Assembly: GCF_000143535.2 (NCBI RefSeq)
Contig: NC_037321.1
Location: forward strand, 1,364,001 to 1,428,000
Direction of reading: 5' to 3'
Origin: Botrytis cinerea B05.10
Taxonomy: Eukaryota > Ascomycota > Leotiomycetes > Helotiales > Sclerotiniaceae
Length of the DNA: 64,000 nucleotides
Shown: piece by piece, positions 11,604 through 23,437 of the stretch
Numbering within the stretch: the stretch's first letter is position 1
How the letters are laid out: each line of letters begins with the position of its first letter
The notes under the pieces: model-generated
Told to the model about the DNA's origin: nothing
Database searches by the model: none
The model's input: the letters and a program-made list of their open reading frames with translations, nothing else
Program-made: the position numbers and the translations under genes

Positions 11604-12212
11604 GGCAAGACCGTGCTCATATGAAAGAATCTTGATGAAGATCAATTCTCACTGTAGGCAGAATTGATGGTGAGCATGATTATGATGATATTTTCAAATT
11701 TTTGATATAGTGAAGAAAAAGATAGAAGAATGGGTTAATTAGGAAGAGTGTCCAACATTTGAGAGGCAAGAATTCAAAGGTCGTAAAAAGATTGCACCTA
11801 CCTAGCACCTAGGGAAGGCACGATGGTGGCATTTCCCAATTGGGACCTTTATTTCCTTTTCACCGATTGAGAAGGAACAAACCAACACCCACCCACCCCA
11901 GCATTATTTGAATCTCAAGAACCAATTGAAACCCATGGTCAAATTAATTTGATTTTGCCTATCAGAACACAATGATGGTATGAGGAAGAAACGACACCGC
12001 GTTTGCTCCCAAAAAGTCGTCGTGGCTTCCAGTGCTGTAATATCTACTTTGAAAAATGTTCTTTTTACTTGGTAGTGATCCAGCAAAAGTTTCCGCAGGT
12101 CTTCAAGGTCATCCGAAAATCCAGTGTCCCTGCCATGAACGCCCCTCGACTAATAAACAGGAGATGAAACAGAAAACATAACAATATACAACCCATGTCC
12201 AGCGTGATCACT
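11604..12212. other. Intergenic: leader of the acidic unknown gene and 3' UTR of BQT4
   Basis: About 600 bases. Both neighbours are on the minus strand, so this is promoter for one and tail for the other. It contains a short CCCACCCACCCC tract near 11888-11900 and an ACCTACCTAGCACCTAGG run near 11796-11813. No gene seen. Confidence 0.4.
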
Positions 12213-13655
12213 TTAAAATGCGCCAAATACATATGGAATCATTGCACTGCGATTTATGTTAGTACTGCATCGCATCAAGTATGAAATTGCTGAGGTTCGG
12301 GGAGGGGGGCTTACCCAATTGCCAAAGTTGCACTCAGACCGATCAAAGCCCGAGTCTTAACTCTCTCCTTCTTCAAATCGGCAGCCACCTTAACCTTCTT
12401 AGCTGTGCCCACCTCCAGAGTTTCTTCCTCTTCCTCATCTTCCTCGTACTCTTCCGCCTTTCTCTTCGAGCGAGTTGGTATTCCTGCGTCTTGCTTGACA
12501 GCAGCCTCTACCATTTCTTTCGCTTTGGCGATCATAGCCTCCGTATCTTCTGGGAGAGGGAGATCTGGTGTACCAGCTGGCATCTCAACCTGAACGTGAG
12601 TGTGGGTGGTTTCGACATCGCCATTAACTTCAACATCAGTATCAACCTTGACTTTGACCTTTGGCTCCGAGGTTTCTTCGCTTGATTCCTCTGTGGTTGG
12701 TTCCTCAATCTGCGCCTTAACTTCCTTGATTTCCTTAACTTGCTCCTCGACTTGCTCCTCAACTTGCTCCTCGACTTGCTCCTGAATTGGTTGGGAAGTT
12801 GTGGACTCTGTAGAATCCCCCTTTTCCTCGGCCTCAACTACGCCATTTTCCAGGACTTGTTCAAGTACATTATTGGTAGCAGCCGCAACAGGTTCCAAAC
12901 TTGCTAGTCTGGCACTTGGTTTGCGTGCCCTTGCGATCTTGCGTGGGGATGAAGTTGCATACTTGCTGGGTGACGCGGATCGACGAGGGCGGCCACTTTT
13001 GGTAGTTAGTGCAGCTAGGGCCTCAGGAGGGGAGATTTGAGGGGCCTCGTCTAATTGTAGCTTTGGTGCGGGAATTGGAGCGAGATCTTTAAAGTCAAAC
13101 TTTGGAGGGGGCGCAATAGATTTAGGTGTCTGGTCTTTAGTTGGGTTCACTTCAATTGGCGCATTGTCAAGCAGAGCTTTAATCCAAGGCAAGATCTGGT
13201 ATTCCTCTGCAAGCTCAAGCGCATGATGGGGTGGGATCCAAACATTCCCTGCGGTCTCATCTATAGAGGTTGTTGGGAGGCTCTTGATATATCGGCGTTC
13301 CATCTCTTCTTCCGCAGTCTCCGAGTAGGGGAAGGTAGCCTTGAACATTCCGGTCGCGCTGATGAAGCCATCATTGCTACGGCGCATCAAAAAATACGAG
13401 GCGGGTGAAGGCTTGAAAATGCCGCTGTGGATACCTTTGGGCAGCGGAGCACGTAAGTGTGCATAATCGAAAGTCCCCAAGTTCTTGGGCTGGGTAGAGT
13501 TTGATTTGTTGAGTTGACCTGTCTTCACAGCAAGATCTGTCTGACCCAGTCTTCTTCTGGCGACTAAGGTGTCATCTGCGAAAACCGTTAGCTCTGGATC
13601 TCAACCACGTACGCGACTGGCGCATCGCCTTACAAGATGGAATCTCCGAGGTCAT
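12213..13655 (-). CDS. BQT4: Bqt4-like inner nuclear membrane protein with APSES/KilA-N fold
   Basis: Homologue of fission yeast Bqt4, a tail-anchored inner-nuclear-membrane protein that ties telomeres to the nuclear envelope. Exons: 13655-13634 (22 nt), 13575-12315, 12246-12213; 438 residues. The N-terminal APSES-like domain (about 30-130) shows FDYAHLRAPLPKGIHSGIF, YFLMRRSNDGFISATGMFKATFPYS, and GNVWIPPHHALELAEEY. The middle is basic and Pro-rich with RRSASPSKY motifs, then acidic, including four EEQV units. The last exon completes a hydrophobic tail (ALIGLSATLAIGAMIPYVF) that serves as membrane anchor; without this 34-nt exon the anchor would be cut short. The last intron has a perfect TACTAAC branch site. 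A transcription-factor role is possible from the fold, but the tail anchor favours Bqt4. Confidence 0.88.
12738..12786 (-). repeat. In-frame 12-bp tandem repeat inside BQT4
   Basis: Four near-identical 12-bp units (plus-strand core acttgctcctcg) encode EEQV four times. The repeat keeps the frame, so copy number can change without breaking the protein. Confidence 0.85.
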
Positions 13656-15489
13656 CAAAGGATTGACCTTTGCGGGCAAGTGTCGCGAGGCAGGCATTGC
13701 GATAGAAACTGGCTCAATGACAAGGCGCTAGAAAGGATGCGGATAGAGGATTGTCGGATGGAATATTAGATTGAATAAATCTAAAGGGTGCGTTAAGAAG
13801 ATTTCGGAGAAACTGTAATTCTGTTTCGTGGTTACGCGATTAGCACACATTTTTGATGATCTTTTGATTCACATTCATACCGCAAGGGGAGCATAAAAAG
13901 AGGAAACGTACATGAAAAACACTTAACACGATCCACGCCTTCTTGATGTAGATGTTGCGCGTTGAGCGTTGAAGGAAGGAGTGTCCGGTGTGGTGAAGAA
14001 GCTTTGATCTTGTTCGCGACGGGACACGGAGGGAAAGTGGAAAGAAAGGTTATCGAAGAAAATTGATTGGAGATGCCCGCCAAAATCGCAGTAATTATAC
14101 CTGAGTACGCGATATCAAATGTGCGCCTTAAATCGGAGTAACCCCAGACTGATCAAACTCAACAACGAGCAGGAAGCAATGCAGGATGATGAATTTGTGA
14201 TTGTGAATGCAGACGTGAATGTGAATGGGTGAGTTCCCGTCAAGGATCAATGGCAAGTGGAGGGAGGAAACGGTACAAAAGCAAAAGAACACAAAGTCAG
14301 TGTGGGAGATTCTGCGATCCCTGAGGGCTTTGGACTTCCTGACAAGAGGATTGGTGGTTTTCTGATGATGCAAAGTGGGTTTGCCGGGGTGGGGGGGAGG
14401 AATGATCAGTGGGAGAGATGTACGAGCATGTATGTATGTCTGTCTGTATGTATGTATATATGTATGTACGGTGTGCTCGGTATGTACGTTGCAACATTGT
14501 GTCCAGAGTCGGAGCTTTCATCCTTTCTCCCACTCCCATCTGCCGTCTTCTATTCGCAGACGGATGGCAGACATAACGTGCCCTCGTACCGCAACACACT
14601 CCAATCCGACCTACTGGCATTCACTACACCCAGATGCACGGTGAGGTGGACAGGACATACTGACAGTGACCATATCTTGAATAATTCTACAAAGAACAAA
14701 GTGTTTTACATTGGCTTGCCTAGGTACGTGCCGTCCAGCTACTATACCCAGTAGGTAGCAGGTGGCGGGTGGCATATATGGAGCATTCTTTGACTGCATT
14801 TTGATCTGAAGGTGTTGCAGTCCGTCCCAGCTACCTAGGCACTGGTATATTAGAGAGGTCTCTATCCAATGTCAACCAGGTACAACGTTCGTGTGATGGT
14901 TCTATTGCCTTATCATCATCATGATCATTGTTGTGCCACGGTAGAGCTATCGGACTGGAATGTCAAGCGTGGAAAAGGAGACGCTGGGGAGGGGGGAAAG
15001 CTTCTGGAACCAGCCCAGTTTGGGATATGTTTGGTTGATTAATTGATTGGACGGGGATGCCCCTTTTATGATGGACGGCAGTGTGTCACATGACATGATC
15101 TTGCCATACCTGTTATATTTACCTGGAAACTCTCATTGATTAACGTATGCCGCTATCGCCCATCCATCTCTTTCGAACACTCTCTGGATTCCAATCTTTC
15201 ATCAACCCCTTCTCCTCCCTTTCACACAACAAGCCCAAAAGAAACATATCCTCACCATCACGAGATTCTTGCATACTCCTGTGCCTTCGTGAGTGGGCAA
15301 GGATCATAGCTCAAGCCCCACTCAGCTGCATCTCGATTGCCAACGCTGCTGTATCAAAAGTGCAGCATCCACAAACTCAACAGCTTTTAAATTTCTGTGT
15401 TTGGACTTCTCCTTACAGATCTTCCTTTTCTTATCAATTCCACCAAGTTACGCCGGCTACCCTTATAAACCTACTACAACACATCGAAG
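13656..15489. promoter_or_regulatory. Long divergent intergenic region, BQT4 and Rho-GDI
   Basis: 1.8 kb without a convincing gene. Open stretches here lack family similarity and overlap low-complexity sequence. It holds a TGTA/TGTC microsatellite, pyrimidine-rich leader sequence from about 15150 to 15480 just before the Rho-GDI start, and scattered CCTAGG words. Likely long 5' leaders for both genes. Confidence 0.4.
14428..14469 (+). repeat. TGTA-type tetranucleotide microsatellite
   Basis: Imperfect run of TGTA/TGTC/TATA units over about 42 bases. Confidence 0.8.
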
Positions 15490-16776
15490 ATGGCGGACCA
15501 ACAAGAAAATGAGCTCTTGCCCGAGACCACTGATGGATTCAAGGTGGGGGAGAAAAAGACTATGGATGAGTATTCCAAGATGGGTACGTTCTGAAGCCAC
15601 TTTCATCCTGTCTTCTGTGTTGCTCTTCAGATCCTGCGATGATCTTCAGCTTCTATCATACCTAGCAAACGCCTCTGGGAGTGTTCGTGGCCTAGCTGGT
15701 GTCAAGTCTACCCCTCCAGCTATACCCCGCAGTTGAAGCGGTCTGGAGAAAACTACGTGAAATGATAGAAGGGGATCTCATTCGAAATAACGTTTCTTTT
15801 GGTATCTTGATTCTATCTGATCATGGCAACTCAACCATGTGCAATAGTTTGTACAAGAGTTGTTGCAAATGCCTTTTAGTTGCCACATCGACTCTGGGGT
15901 TACAAAAACACTATCTTTCCACTCTCTTTGGCTTTCCAAATTCGACCAGGACAATGGCCAGAAACTTCCCACTTGATTACAGATCATCGAATGATCTCAA
16001 GTTTGAAGGAGGTAGATATAGTGAGATAATATGTCACCACATTCCTTATCTCCCTATAATCTACTGCCCCAGCAGAACCCCAATGCTTCCTCATTGGCTT
16101 ATCCCGTAACACAAATAATGGCCATCTACGTTTTACTGACTCTCTATTTCATTGCAGATGCTGAAGATGAGTCTCTTCAACGCTACAAGGAATCCCTTGG
16201 ACTTGGCGGCGGTGGACAGGACCTTAGTGACCCAACAGATCCACGTGACTGTATTATTCTCACTCTTGAGATGAACTCTGAAGGCCGCCCTCCAGTCAAG
16301 CTTGAGCTTTCTACCCCTGATGCTCTCAGTACCTTGAAGGATCATCCTTTCAAGATTAAGGAAGGTTCTAAGTTCAATCTTACTGCTACTTTTAAAGTAC
16401 AACATAATGTTTTGAGTGGTCTCCAATATGTTCAAGTCATTAAGCGCAAGGGCATCAGAATCGACAAATTGCAAGAGATGATTGTAAGTGCTTCCGCGCA
16501 TGTCAATATTTACACTATGTTTCATAAACTGACTCTCCAACAGGGAAGTTACGCACCCAACACTGACAAGAACCCTGTCCACACCAAGCGATGTACGTTC
16601 ACACCAAATCTATTCCAAGTTCTCCAAACTAACCAAACATTCTAGTCGCCGATGAGGATGCCCCAAGTGGAATGATGGCCCGAGGTCACTACACCGCCAT
16701 CTCTACTTTTGTCGATGACGACAAGAAGAAGCATCTTGAATTCGAGTGGTCTTTTGATATCGCCAAGGACTGGTAG
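15490..16776 (+). CDS. RDI1: Rho GDP-dissociation inhibitor
   Basis: Extracts prenylated Rho/Cdc42/Rac GTPases from membranes and holds them GDP-bound in the cytosol. Exons: 15490-15583, 16158-16483, 16544-16592, 16646-16776; 199 residues, a normal family length. The N-terminal regulatory arm (VGEKKTMDEYSKMDAEDESL) and immunoglobulin-like core (DPRDCIILTLEMNSEGRPPV, FKIKEGSKFNLTATFKVQHNVLSGLQYVQVIKRKGIRIDK, MIGSYAPNTDKNP, MARGHYTAISTFVDDDKKKHLEFEWSFDIAKDW) are all recognisable. The ending DIAKDW is the family terminus. The first intron is 574 nt, about ten times its neighbours, yet has good ends (GTACGT; ACTGAC branch; TTGCAG) and the joined arm matches other fungal Rho-GDIs. Start: ATG in a CGAAGATGG context. 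Confidence 0.93.
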
Positions 16777-17685
16777 ATGTAACCATCTGCTTCACATTTG
16801 ATCTTCTGCTTTTCGCCTAACATATCGCATTCGCCTCTTTTGACATCTATTCCAATCTTCGCATAGCATAGCACTCACATGACAAGTTTTCGACATCCCT
16901 TTGCGCGTATATGATTTGGACGAATATCTTTTGGACGATTTCATTTTTGTGTTGTGGCTAGGAGATTAGTCGATCGTTCTCTTCCCTACTTGTTTTTCCT
17001 TGCAAATTTATATTTTGGACAGAAAAAAGTTATGGGTGGATAATCAGATAAGTTATGGACGGATGATCAGATGAGTTATGAAACGAAGATGTTCGATCAT
17101 ATCATGCACATGATCTGGATTGAACGAACGAACGAGATGTGTAGTTGAGAAAGTAATAAGCATATTGTGGTTGTTTGAAGGCATACTTCCCTTGCGGGCA
17201 GGCGCGCATACATTATTTTAAATTCAAAAAGACTCATTCACTTTTCCTCGAGTATAGAACTTCGTATCTCATTGTATTTCGTATCTAATGTGTTTAAATG
17301 GATGAAGAGAATCATGTTACATGACTGGTCCTGCCCTGGCATCCATTCATGGGTATCTTCTCGTATTTCTATGGAATTTTGAATTTACAAAAACGCAATT
17401 CGTAAGTGTGAAATGACATACAGCATATCATGACCACAATGCAGTTTTTGGAGTGCAGTGTCTTGTATACAATGGAATGATAGGGTCGTTGCTCATTTGC
17501 ATCTCAACTGCTTGGCAGAAGAATCTGGCGCACAGCGGGTTCTCGAAACCTGTCTCAGCTGTCGCGAATATGCTTTTTTAATAATTGCCTCCATGATGTC
17601 GAATGGCGGGAGTAGTGGTTGGTTTGAAAATAGCGTATCGAAAGAAAATAGGGTCTAGTGTTTAAATGACGGCTTTCTTCTTGAA
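16777..17685. other. Convergent 3' region between Rho-GDI and PPG1
   Basis: 909 bases, AT-rich, holding both 3' UTRs. Two short near-copies of a gttatgga-cggatgatcagat-like phrase sit at about 17028-17075, one including ATCAGATAA (17043-17051). No gene seen. Confidence 0.4.
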
Positions 17686-18847
17686 TCACAAAAAGTAATC
17701 TGGCAGAGTACTGCCATCGGCCGTCTTGTCCTGCCCGGCTTGCTGCATTTCCCCCTTGTGTAGATCGTTTTCCGGCGCGGCAGCAAATACATTGAAGAAC
17801 CTCTCCCCAGTGTCGCTGACTTCTAGGACACTTGCCATATTCCCGCATCGGTAGCAGTAATTGGGCGCACTCCACACGGTACTCAATCGATCATCGTAGA
17901 GAACCTGGTAGCCTTCCTGGCAAAGTTGATGGGCTCGCAATATGTGCGACATCTTATTTACTTCGAGGAATTTCTTCACAACTTGCGCGCCGAACGTGTA
18001 ACCCGCACCGCGAGGCGAGAGGGAGAATTCGTCGCGCTCGGGATCGGGGTCGGACCAGACCAAGTCGGCCATAGGCCCTTCGTGGGGGATTTCGCGGAAA
18101 CGGTCTATGATTTTTATTTGATCGATGGAGTGTATTGAAGGAGAGAGACCTGCAGATAAATGTCAATATGTGAAGGCTTTCAGGCCAAGGAAAGCCAGGT
18201 AGCATTGTGTTGGGGAGCATACCTCCGTGAACACAAAATATTTGATCATTGATGACCACACTCAATGTAAGGAAGTCGAACATATCCGTAAAATGATGCC
18301 ATACATTTGCATTTCCATATTTCCTGGAGCACTCCGTATAGAAGCCATACGACTGAGTGACTCCCCTCGACTCATGATTTCCTCGTATTAGATGAACGCG
18401 ATGGGGGTATCGTAGTTTAAGACAAACAAGAAGAGAAATCGTTTCGACGCTGAACATGCCTCTATCCACATAATCCCCTAGAGAAAGATCATATATTAGC
18501 ATTGGGGAAGTGTGTGCGGAGTCGGAATGCGGGGCATACCTAGAAACAAGTAATTGGTATCTGGACAGAACCCTCCAATCTTGAATATCTCAATCAAATC
18601 GAAGAATTGCCCATGGATATCTCCCACTACAGTAACAGGTGCCAACACGTGAACCACATTACTCTCTTGCATAAGCAGTTCCTTCGTTTTCGCGCAGATT
18701 GCTTCAATCACCGATTCGGCGAGGAGATTTTTCTTGTAGAGACTTTCTATACACTGGTCGAGATCGACGGAAGCTATGGATATGTATAAGTATGGCCTCT
18801 TGCCAGCTCCAAAGGCTCACGGTATTCTTACATGGCAGACCGGGCAT
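17686..18847 (-). CDS. PPG1: PP2A-like serine/threonine phosphatase, PPG1 type
   Basis: Catalytic subunit of the PP2A-like group. In yeast Ppg1 acts with the Far complex, for example on the mitophagy receptor Atg32, and affects glycogen. Exons: 18847-18832 (16 nt), 18773-18540, 18477-18223, 18149-17686; 322 residues. Metal and catalytic motifs: [12 protein letters not shown] (GDxHG), GDYVDRG (GDxVDRG), LIRGNHESR (GNHE), then VCVHGG-type IFCVHGGLSP, and [11 protein letters not shown]. The segments [25 protein letters not shown] and TPVTVVGD-like APVTVVGD favour PPG1 over PP4 or PP6 (which have TVCGD). It ends in PDYFL, the PP2A-type tail used for leucine carboxymethylation. The short first exon, MPGLPS, fits the frame and joins to [14 protein letters not shown]. 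Confidence 0.92.
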
Positions 18848-20515
18848 ATTGCAAAAGGGTGCAGGAGTTGATCACCTCCGATTTGCGCCACCGAAATCTA
18901 ATATTGAAGAATGACAGTTGATACAACCCGTGATTTTCTGGAGAATAGTATTTTGGCAAAGCAACATGGTCGCTCAAGAAAGTATTCAAGTCATACGCAA
19001 AGATGAAAACGTGGGTTGGCAGGCAGGCAGGTAGGTAGGTAGGTAAAGAAAGAATAAAAACGATTGCGCCCTATCAACAAATACGTAGCGGGCGGGCAAC
19101 ATGTACAAAGTTGATTATCAAGATTACGTTGGTTGAGAATAATATACCTGGTTCATTTTGGCAGGCCCATTCCATCAGCCTTGTACGCTGCTGACTGGTA
19201 GCTAGGGCGCAGTGATTCCAGATGCGTGCCTGAGGGTTGCCTGAGGGTTGTCCGAGGGTGTCTTAGTCTTAGCATCAAGCTGCGCGGTGAGTATTGAGGG
19301 TTGTGCTTCAAAGGTGCACCGTAGCTAGTGCAATGAATGAATCGTTCAGTTGGCGTGGTCTCTCCAGTACGTTACCCTTGCTGAGCCTTGTCACCTAACT
19401 GCATGGGAACATGAGTACGGCGGGGGGCAGCATCTCTTCTGGTCTCTCTCCTCGCATTTTCATCCGAGTGCAATCAAATATTCCAATACTGGCATCCATT
19501 CCCAAAACTTCTTCCCTTTTCCTCCCCGACGTCCATTACAACCACAGCTCCCGTTACCAGTTGCCAGTTACCAGTTACCCATAAGCTATTCACTTCCAAA
19601 TATTGTAATTCTTGCATTTCCTCCCACACCAGTCACAGCCAATCAACCAATCACACCTCCCCCCATCTCGGCCATAGCCCTTCTTCTACCGCTTCCTCTC
19701 TCTGTCCCTGGCGCTCGCCCTCAGTCTCTACGTGCAGTAGAAGAGACGAGGAAAAGGGCACCCCAGTTCATATTCACAGTTGCTGATCGTGTCACTGGAA
19801 ACTCCAATATATTATCAAAGTTGCCTACCTAGCCACTGACTCTCTGTACTTTGGGGAAGTGCACATTCTTCTTCGCTTCTCTTCAGCTGCAGACATATTC
19901 GCGTGGGCAGGCCGAGTCAAGTCATGGTCAAAATCTGAGAAAGGAAAGAGGAAAAAAGAAGTCGTTATATTTGTTTTTCTGCTACTCGTACACTTCTTCT
20001 CTATCCATTCCATTTTCAATCGCTTTTGCATGTGGATGGATTTGTTGGGCTGGGAATAAGTGAACCTAGCAAGGTACTTAAATAGTACTTTCTTTTGATT
20101 TATTTGCTGGGGAGTCCGGGGGGCTACACACATCCATACAACAGTCCATCCTTGAGTACGGTCCATGTTTTTTTTTACACAGTACCGTTGCACCACATTA
20201 TTCTGAACATCCCTTTCAATTTCGCGGCCAACAAGAAAACCTTTTCTATCCATCCAAGTCGTCGATGCTTTCCATTGTCGCAACCACAAGGACCAAGATA
20301 CCAAGAATTCACTAATAAGCATATTCAACTTCTTCACATTGCTCCTCGTCTTTCCGTCGCGTCAGCATACTTTGTCTGCCATCCATAAGGTTACCGGTAT
20401 TTTATCCATTTGGTTTCTCGACTCAAGTTCAGCCCAGTGCCACGCAAATTCATCCCTCGGCCGATCGATGATTTGTTAGTAAATAGGATTCTTTTTGTAC
20501 AGAGGAGAGTCCGTT
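18848..20515. promoter_or_regulatory. Divergent intergenic region, PPG1 and zinc-knuckle gene
   Basis: 1.67 kb without a convincing gene. Contains GGCA/GGTA tetranucleotides, two TGCCTGAGGGT units (about 19227-19250), a CAGTTACC-type short repeat (about 19550-19578), and pyrimidine-rich leader sequence before the downstream start. Open stretches of up to 170 codons on both strands look like chance. Confidence 0.4.
19017..19046 (+). repeat. GGCA/GGTA tetranucleotide repeat
   Basis: Consecutive GGCA then GGTA units over about 30 bases. Confidence 0.8.
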
Positions 20516-23437
20516 ATGTTGGGAAATTGGTCTCAAGGTGGTCCTCAAGGACCACCACAAGGACCACCACATAACTACAACAATAGTTACTCTGGTCCAC
20601 CTCAGAACTACAACAATTCTTACAATGCTCCTGTACCTAATAAGACACCTCGTCTTCCAATATGCTTCACGTGCGGTCAAGAAGGACATTACGTCAAGGA
20701 TTGTCCGAATCAAAATCAAAGTGGTCAAGCGTGAGTGATGAGTTGTTTCCACATCTTGATATTTTCTTGTATCTTTTGTTTTTGCCAAGAGTTGGGCTAA
20801 TGATGTCAAGTGCTATGGTTGCTCCCCAGACAACAAATGTCAATGGATATGGTGCACCACCCCAAACAAAACAGTGGGCAAGCGTTCAAAGTGGCCAGAT
20901 GGGTTCCAAATATGCTCCCTATGCTGTCCCTGGAAGTGCTCCAATGTCGCAATTCACGGACCCTGGCCACAATTCTCAGTTCAATGGGCCAATGCCATCT
21001 GCTCCGAGTCCGCTTTATCAACAACATTCCACACCAAATCCACAGCAACAGGGCCCCCCACAGCAGGCGTATCCTAACCAACCTGTTGCCAATGGAACTA
21101 ACTACAACCATCCATCTCAACAGCAACATGGATCTCAAGGCTATCAAGCTCCGTATAATCAACATCCCCAATCTAATTCACCACAACCGTATGGGCCATC
21201 AACTCACAATCAAAATGGATCACAGTATCCTCCCCCATCCGTCCCAGCTACTCCCTTTCAGTCCCAAAATAATGGTTACAATCAAGGTTACAACAGCAGA
21301 AGTTCATCAGTACCTCATCAAAGCAATGGCACGCCAAATCATGGGCAATGGGTTGGTTCACCGCCAGCGGCGTCTTCTCCCAATGGGCTACAACAACAGC
21401 AAGGTCAAATGCAATCAAACCCTGGCTATAATCGTGAGTTCAGAAGGTCCCAATCACAACAATCTCAGCAAAGTGAGGGTCGAATGTGGGCTCAGCAAGG
21501 GGAAAGTCGAATGGGATCTCAGCAGCCTCAGCAAGGTACAAGTCGGGGGGCATCACAGAATCCACCGATGACATCCCCGGAGTTGAATAAACGCGGGCTG
21601 TACATTCCTCGATCCAAAAACACTACACTCACTGCCCCTTCAAACGCTTCTCCCCAACCCGCCGAGGTACCAATACCTTCAAGAGCCTCAAGTGTGGCGA
21701 GTACACCATATGGCTCGCCCAGCTCAAGAGACAACATATCTGAATGGGATGGTCAACCGGCCGTTTTAAAGGAAGAAAGTCACCGGACCGATGAGGAAAA
21801 GCAGTTTAATTGGGATTACAAAAAGATCTTCCAAGTTGCAGGCCAAAGACATGAAACTGTTGCACTTGCCCAGCCTTTAGCTAACAGATTTGATATGACC
21901 CCAGTCCCTCTCATCGACAAGAAATCAACCATCTCAATTTCAAGGTATGCAAGAAGAGAAAATTTGAAGGAGTATAGACAGAGTGTCAGAAAGACACCTC
22001 AATGGCCGTACTTGCAAGAAGATCCAACTTTCCAGGAGTTGAAGGCTGGAGAAGATTCAGTATCTTTCCAAGACCTTGATGATTTTATGCAAACGAGGCA
22101 TGGCGATGCACATGTATCTATTACAGCTCGAAAAGCCACCGCTGCAAATATACCGCGCACAGCTAAGCGTAAGCCAAGCCCAACGGAGCAAGATGACATC
22201 GATGAACAATTACAAGCTGATGTTTCAACTCTTAAAAACAATAAACGTCAAAAGGTTGATGACCAGTCATTCAAATCTGCGGATGGCTTGCCCAGATTTT
22301 GTGGTGATGATGCATTGAAAAACTCTCCACCTCTGGCTGAAGCGCCAGACGATATCTGGGCTCCTCAGGCAGGAGAGAGTGCCGACCCAACTGAAGCGTT
22401 ACTGGCATCTCTGGGTGTTTCTGGTGCTCCGAAACCGGTTGAGCCTGGACCTCCAGTCATGATCCCTATGGAGGACCTTCAGCAGCCTATCTACAGTCCC
22501 CAGCAACCTCTTTACGAAAGTCACCAGACCCCTTACGGTTCTCAAAATACCCAACACAACCAACAACCCACGTTCAATGCTCAGCAGCAGCCTCCGTATA
22601 CTCAGCAACCTCCGTTCAATGCTCAGCAACCCCCATATAATTCTCAACAGCAGCCTCCATACAACCACCAACCACCGTTCAATGCCGAGCAACGTCCTTT
22701 CAATGGTCAGCAGCAGCCTTCATATAATCGTCAACCTTCTTTCAATGCTCAACAACCCCCTTACAACCCACAACAAACTCCTTATAATGCCCAGCACCCT
22801 CCATACAACCACCAACCACCGTTCAATACTGAGCAACGTCCTTTCAATGCTCAACAACCTCCATTTGTTGCCCAGCAGCACTCTTTTAATCCTCAACAGC
22901 CTCCTTACAATGCCCAACAGCCTTATAATGCCCAGCGACATCCTTTCAATCCTAACATGGCAGGTCAACCTTTTAGACAAGACCCAAGCTATGCTAATGC
23001 TCGCCCTTCACTTTCCGGACCACAAGGCTTCATTCACCAAAACATACCTCCGCCACCACCACCACCAGTTGAAGAGGAGCCTATGTTCGACCCGTGGCCA
23101 GAACACAATGTTACGACAACACCGCCTCCCCCTGATCACACGGACAATGATAAGGAAAATGGGAAGAAAGATAGTGAGGGAAATGCTGTACCAGATTCTC
23201 CTTTGAGTCCCACTTCATTGGAAATCCTTGCGGAGATAAAGAAGGAACCTGCGAAACCACGAAAAATCGTACGAATAATTAGTGGCAAGAAAGGCAAAGA
23301 ATCGTCGCGTTCATCTGAGGAAGCCACTCCGAAGCTCAAAAGAGCTCCACCAGTGGTCGATGCAGCTTATGGGTAAGATTTAAAGCTTGAAACTGTTTAC
23401 ATTAGCTAATACATTATTTTGCAGTCGCCGTTGGTAG
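20516..23437 (+). CDS. CCHC zinc-knuckle, P/Q/N-rich protein
   Basis: Exons: 20516-20730, 20811-23372, 23425-23437; 929 residues. One retroviral-type zinc knuckle is seen (C50-x2-C53-x4-H58-x4-C63, within ICFTCGQEGHYVKDC), a fold that usually binds single-stranded RNA or DNA. It is flanked by GPPQGPPHNYNNSY-like low complexity. Residues about 75-380 are Gln/Asn/Pro/Ser-rich and prion-like. A middle segment (WDYKKIFQVAGQRHETVALAQPLANRFDMTPVPLI and onward, about residues 430-520) looks conserved and ordered. A tandem QQPPYN/QQPPFN array follows, then a Pro run, and a basic C-terminus (KIVRIISGKKGKESSRSSEE). The last exon adds only GRRW-type residues. Likely an RNA-binding condensate-type protein by inference; the exact family is not recognised. 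Start: first ATG of the knuckle exon. Confidence 0.82.
22480..22970 (+). repeat. Coding minisatellite (QQPPYN/QQPPFN array)
   Basis: About 490 bases of imperfect in-frame units encoding variants of NAQQPPYN, NAQQPPFN, PYNHQPPFN and EQRPFN. Larger copies are visible too: the PPYNHQPPFN...EQRPFN phrase occurs twice, about 130 bases apart, which implies segmental duplication inside the array. Confidence 0.85.

Noticed and set aside
15699..16109. 136-codon open stretch inside the Rho-GDI first intron
   Set aside because: No domain, overlaps open stretches in other frames, and lies within an intron required by the conserved Rho-GDI arm.
17043..17051. Second perfect ATCAGATAA word, downstream of Rho-GDI
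   Set aside because: About one match per window is expected by chance, and it lies between two convergent gene ends where a promoter role is unlikely.
19350..20388. Open stretches of 97-170 codons on both strands upstream of the zinc-knuckle gene
   Set aside because: Pro/Ser/Tyr-rich translations of pyrimidine-rich leader sequence, mutually overlapping, no domains.
20810..21571. 253-codon frame overlapping the zinc-knuckle gene
   Set aside because: Shifted frame of the Q/N/P-rich coding repeat; the main frame joins correctly to both flanking exons.
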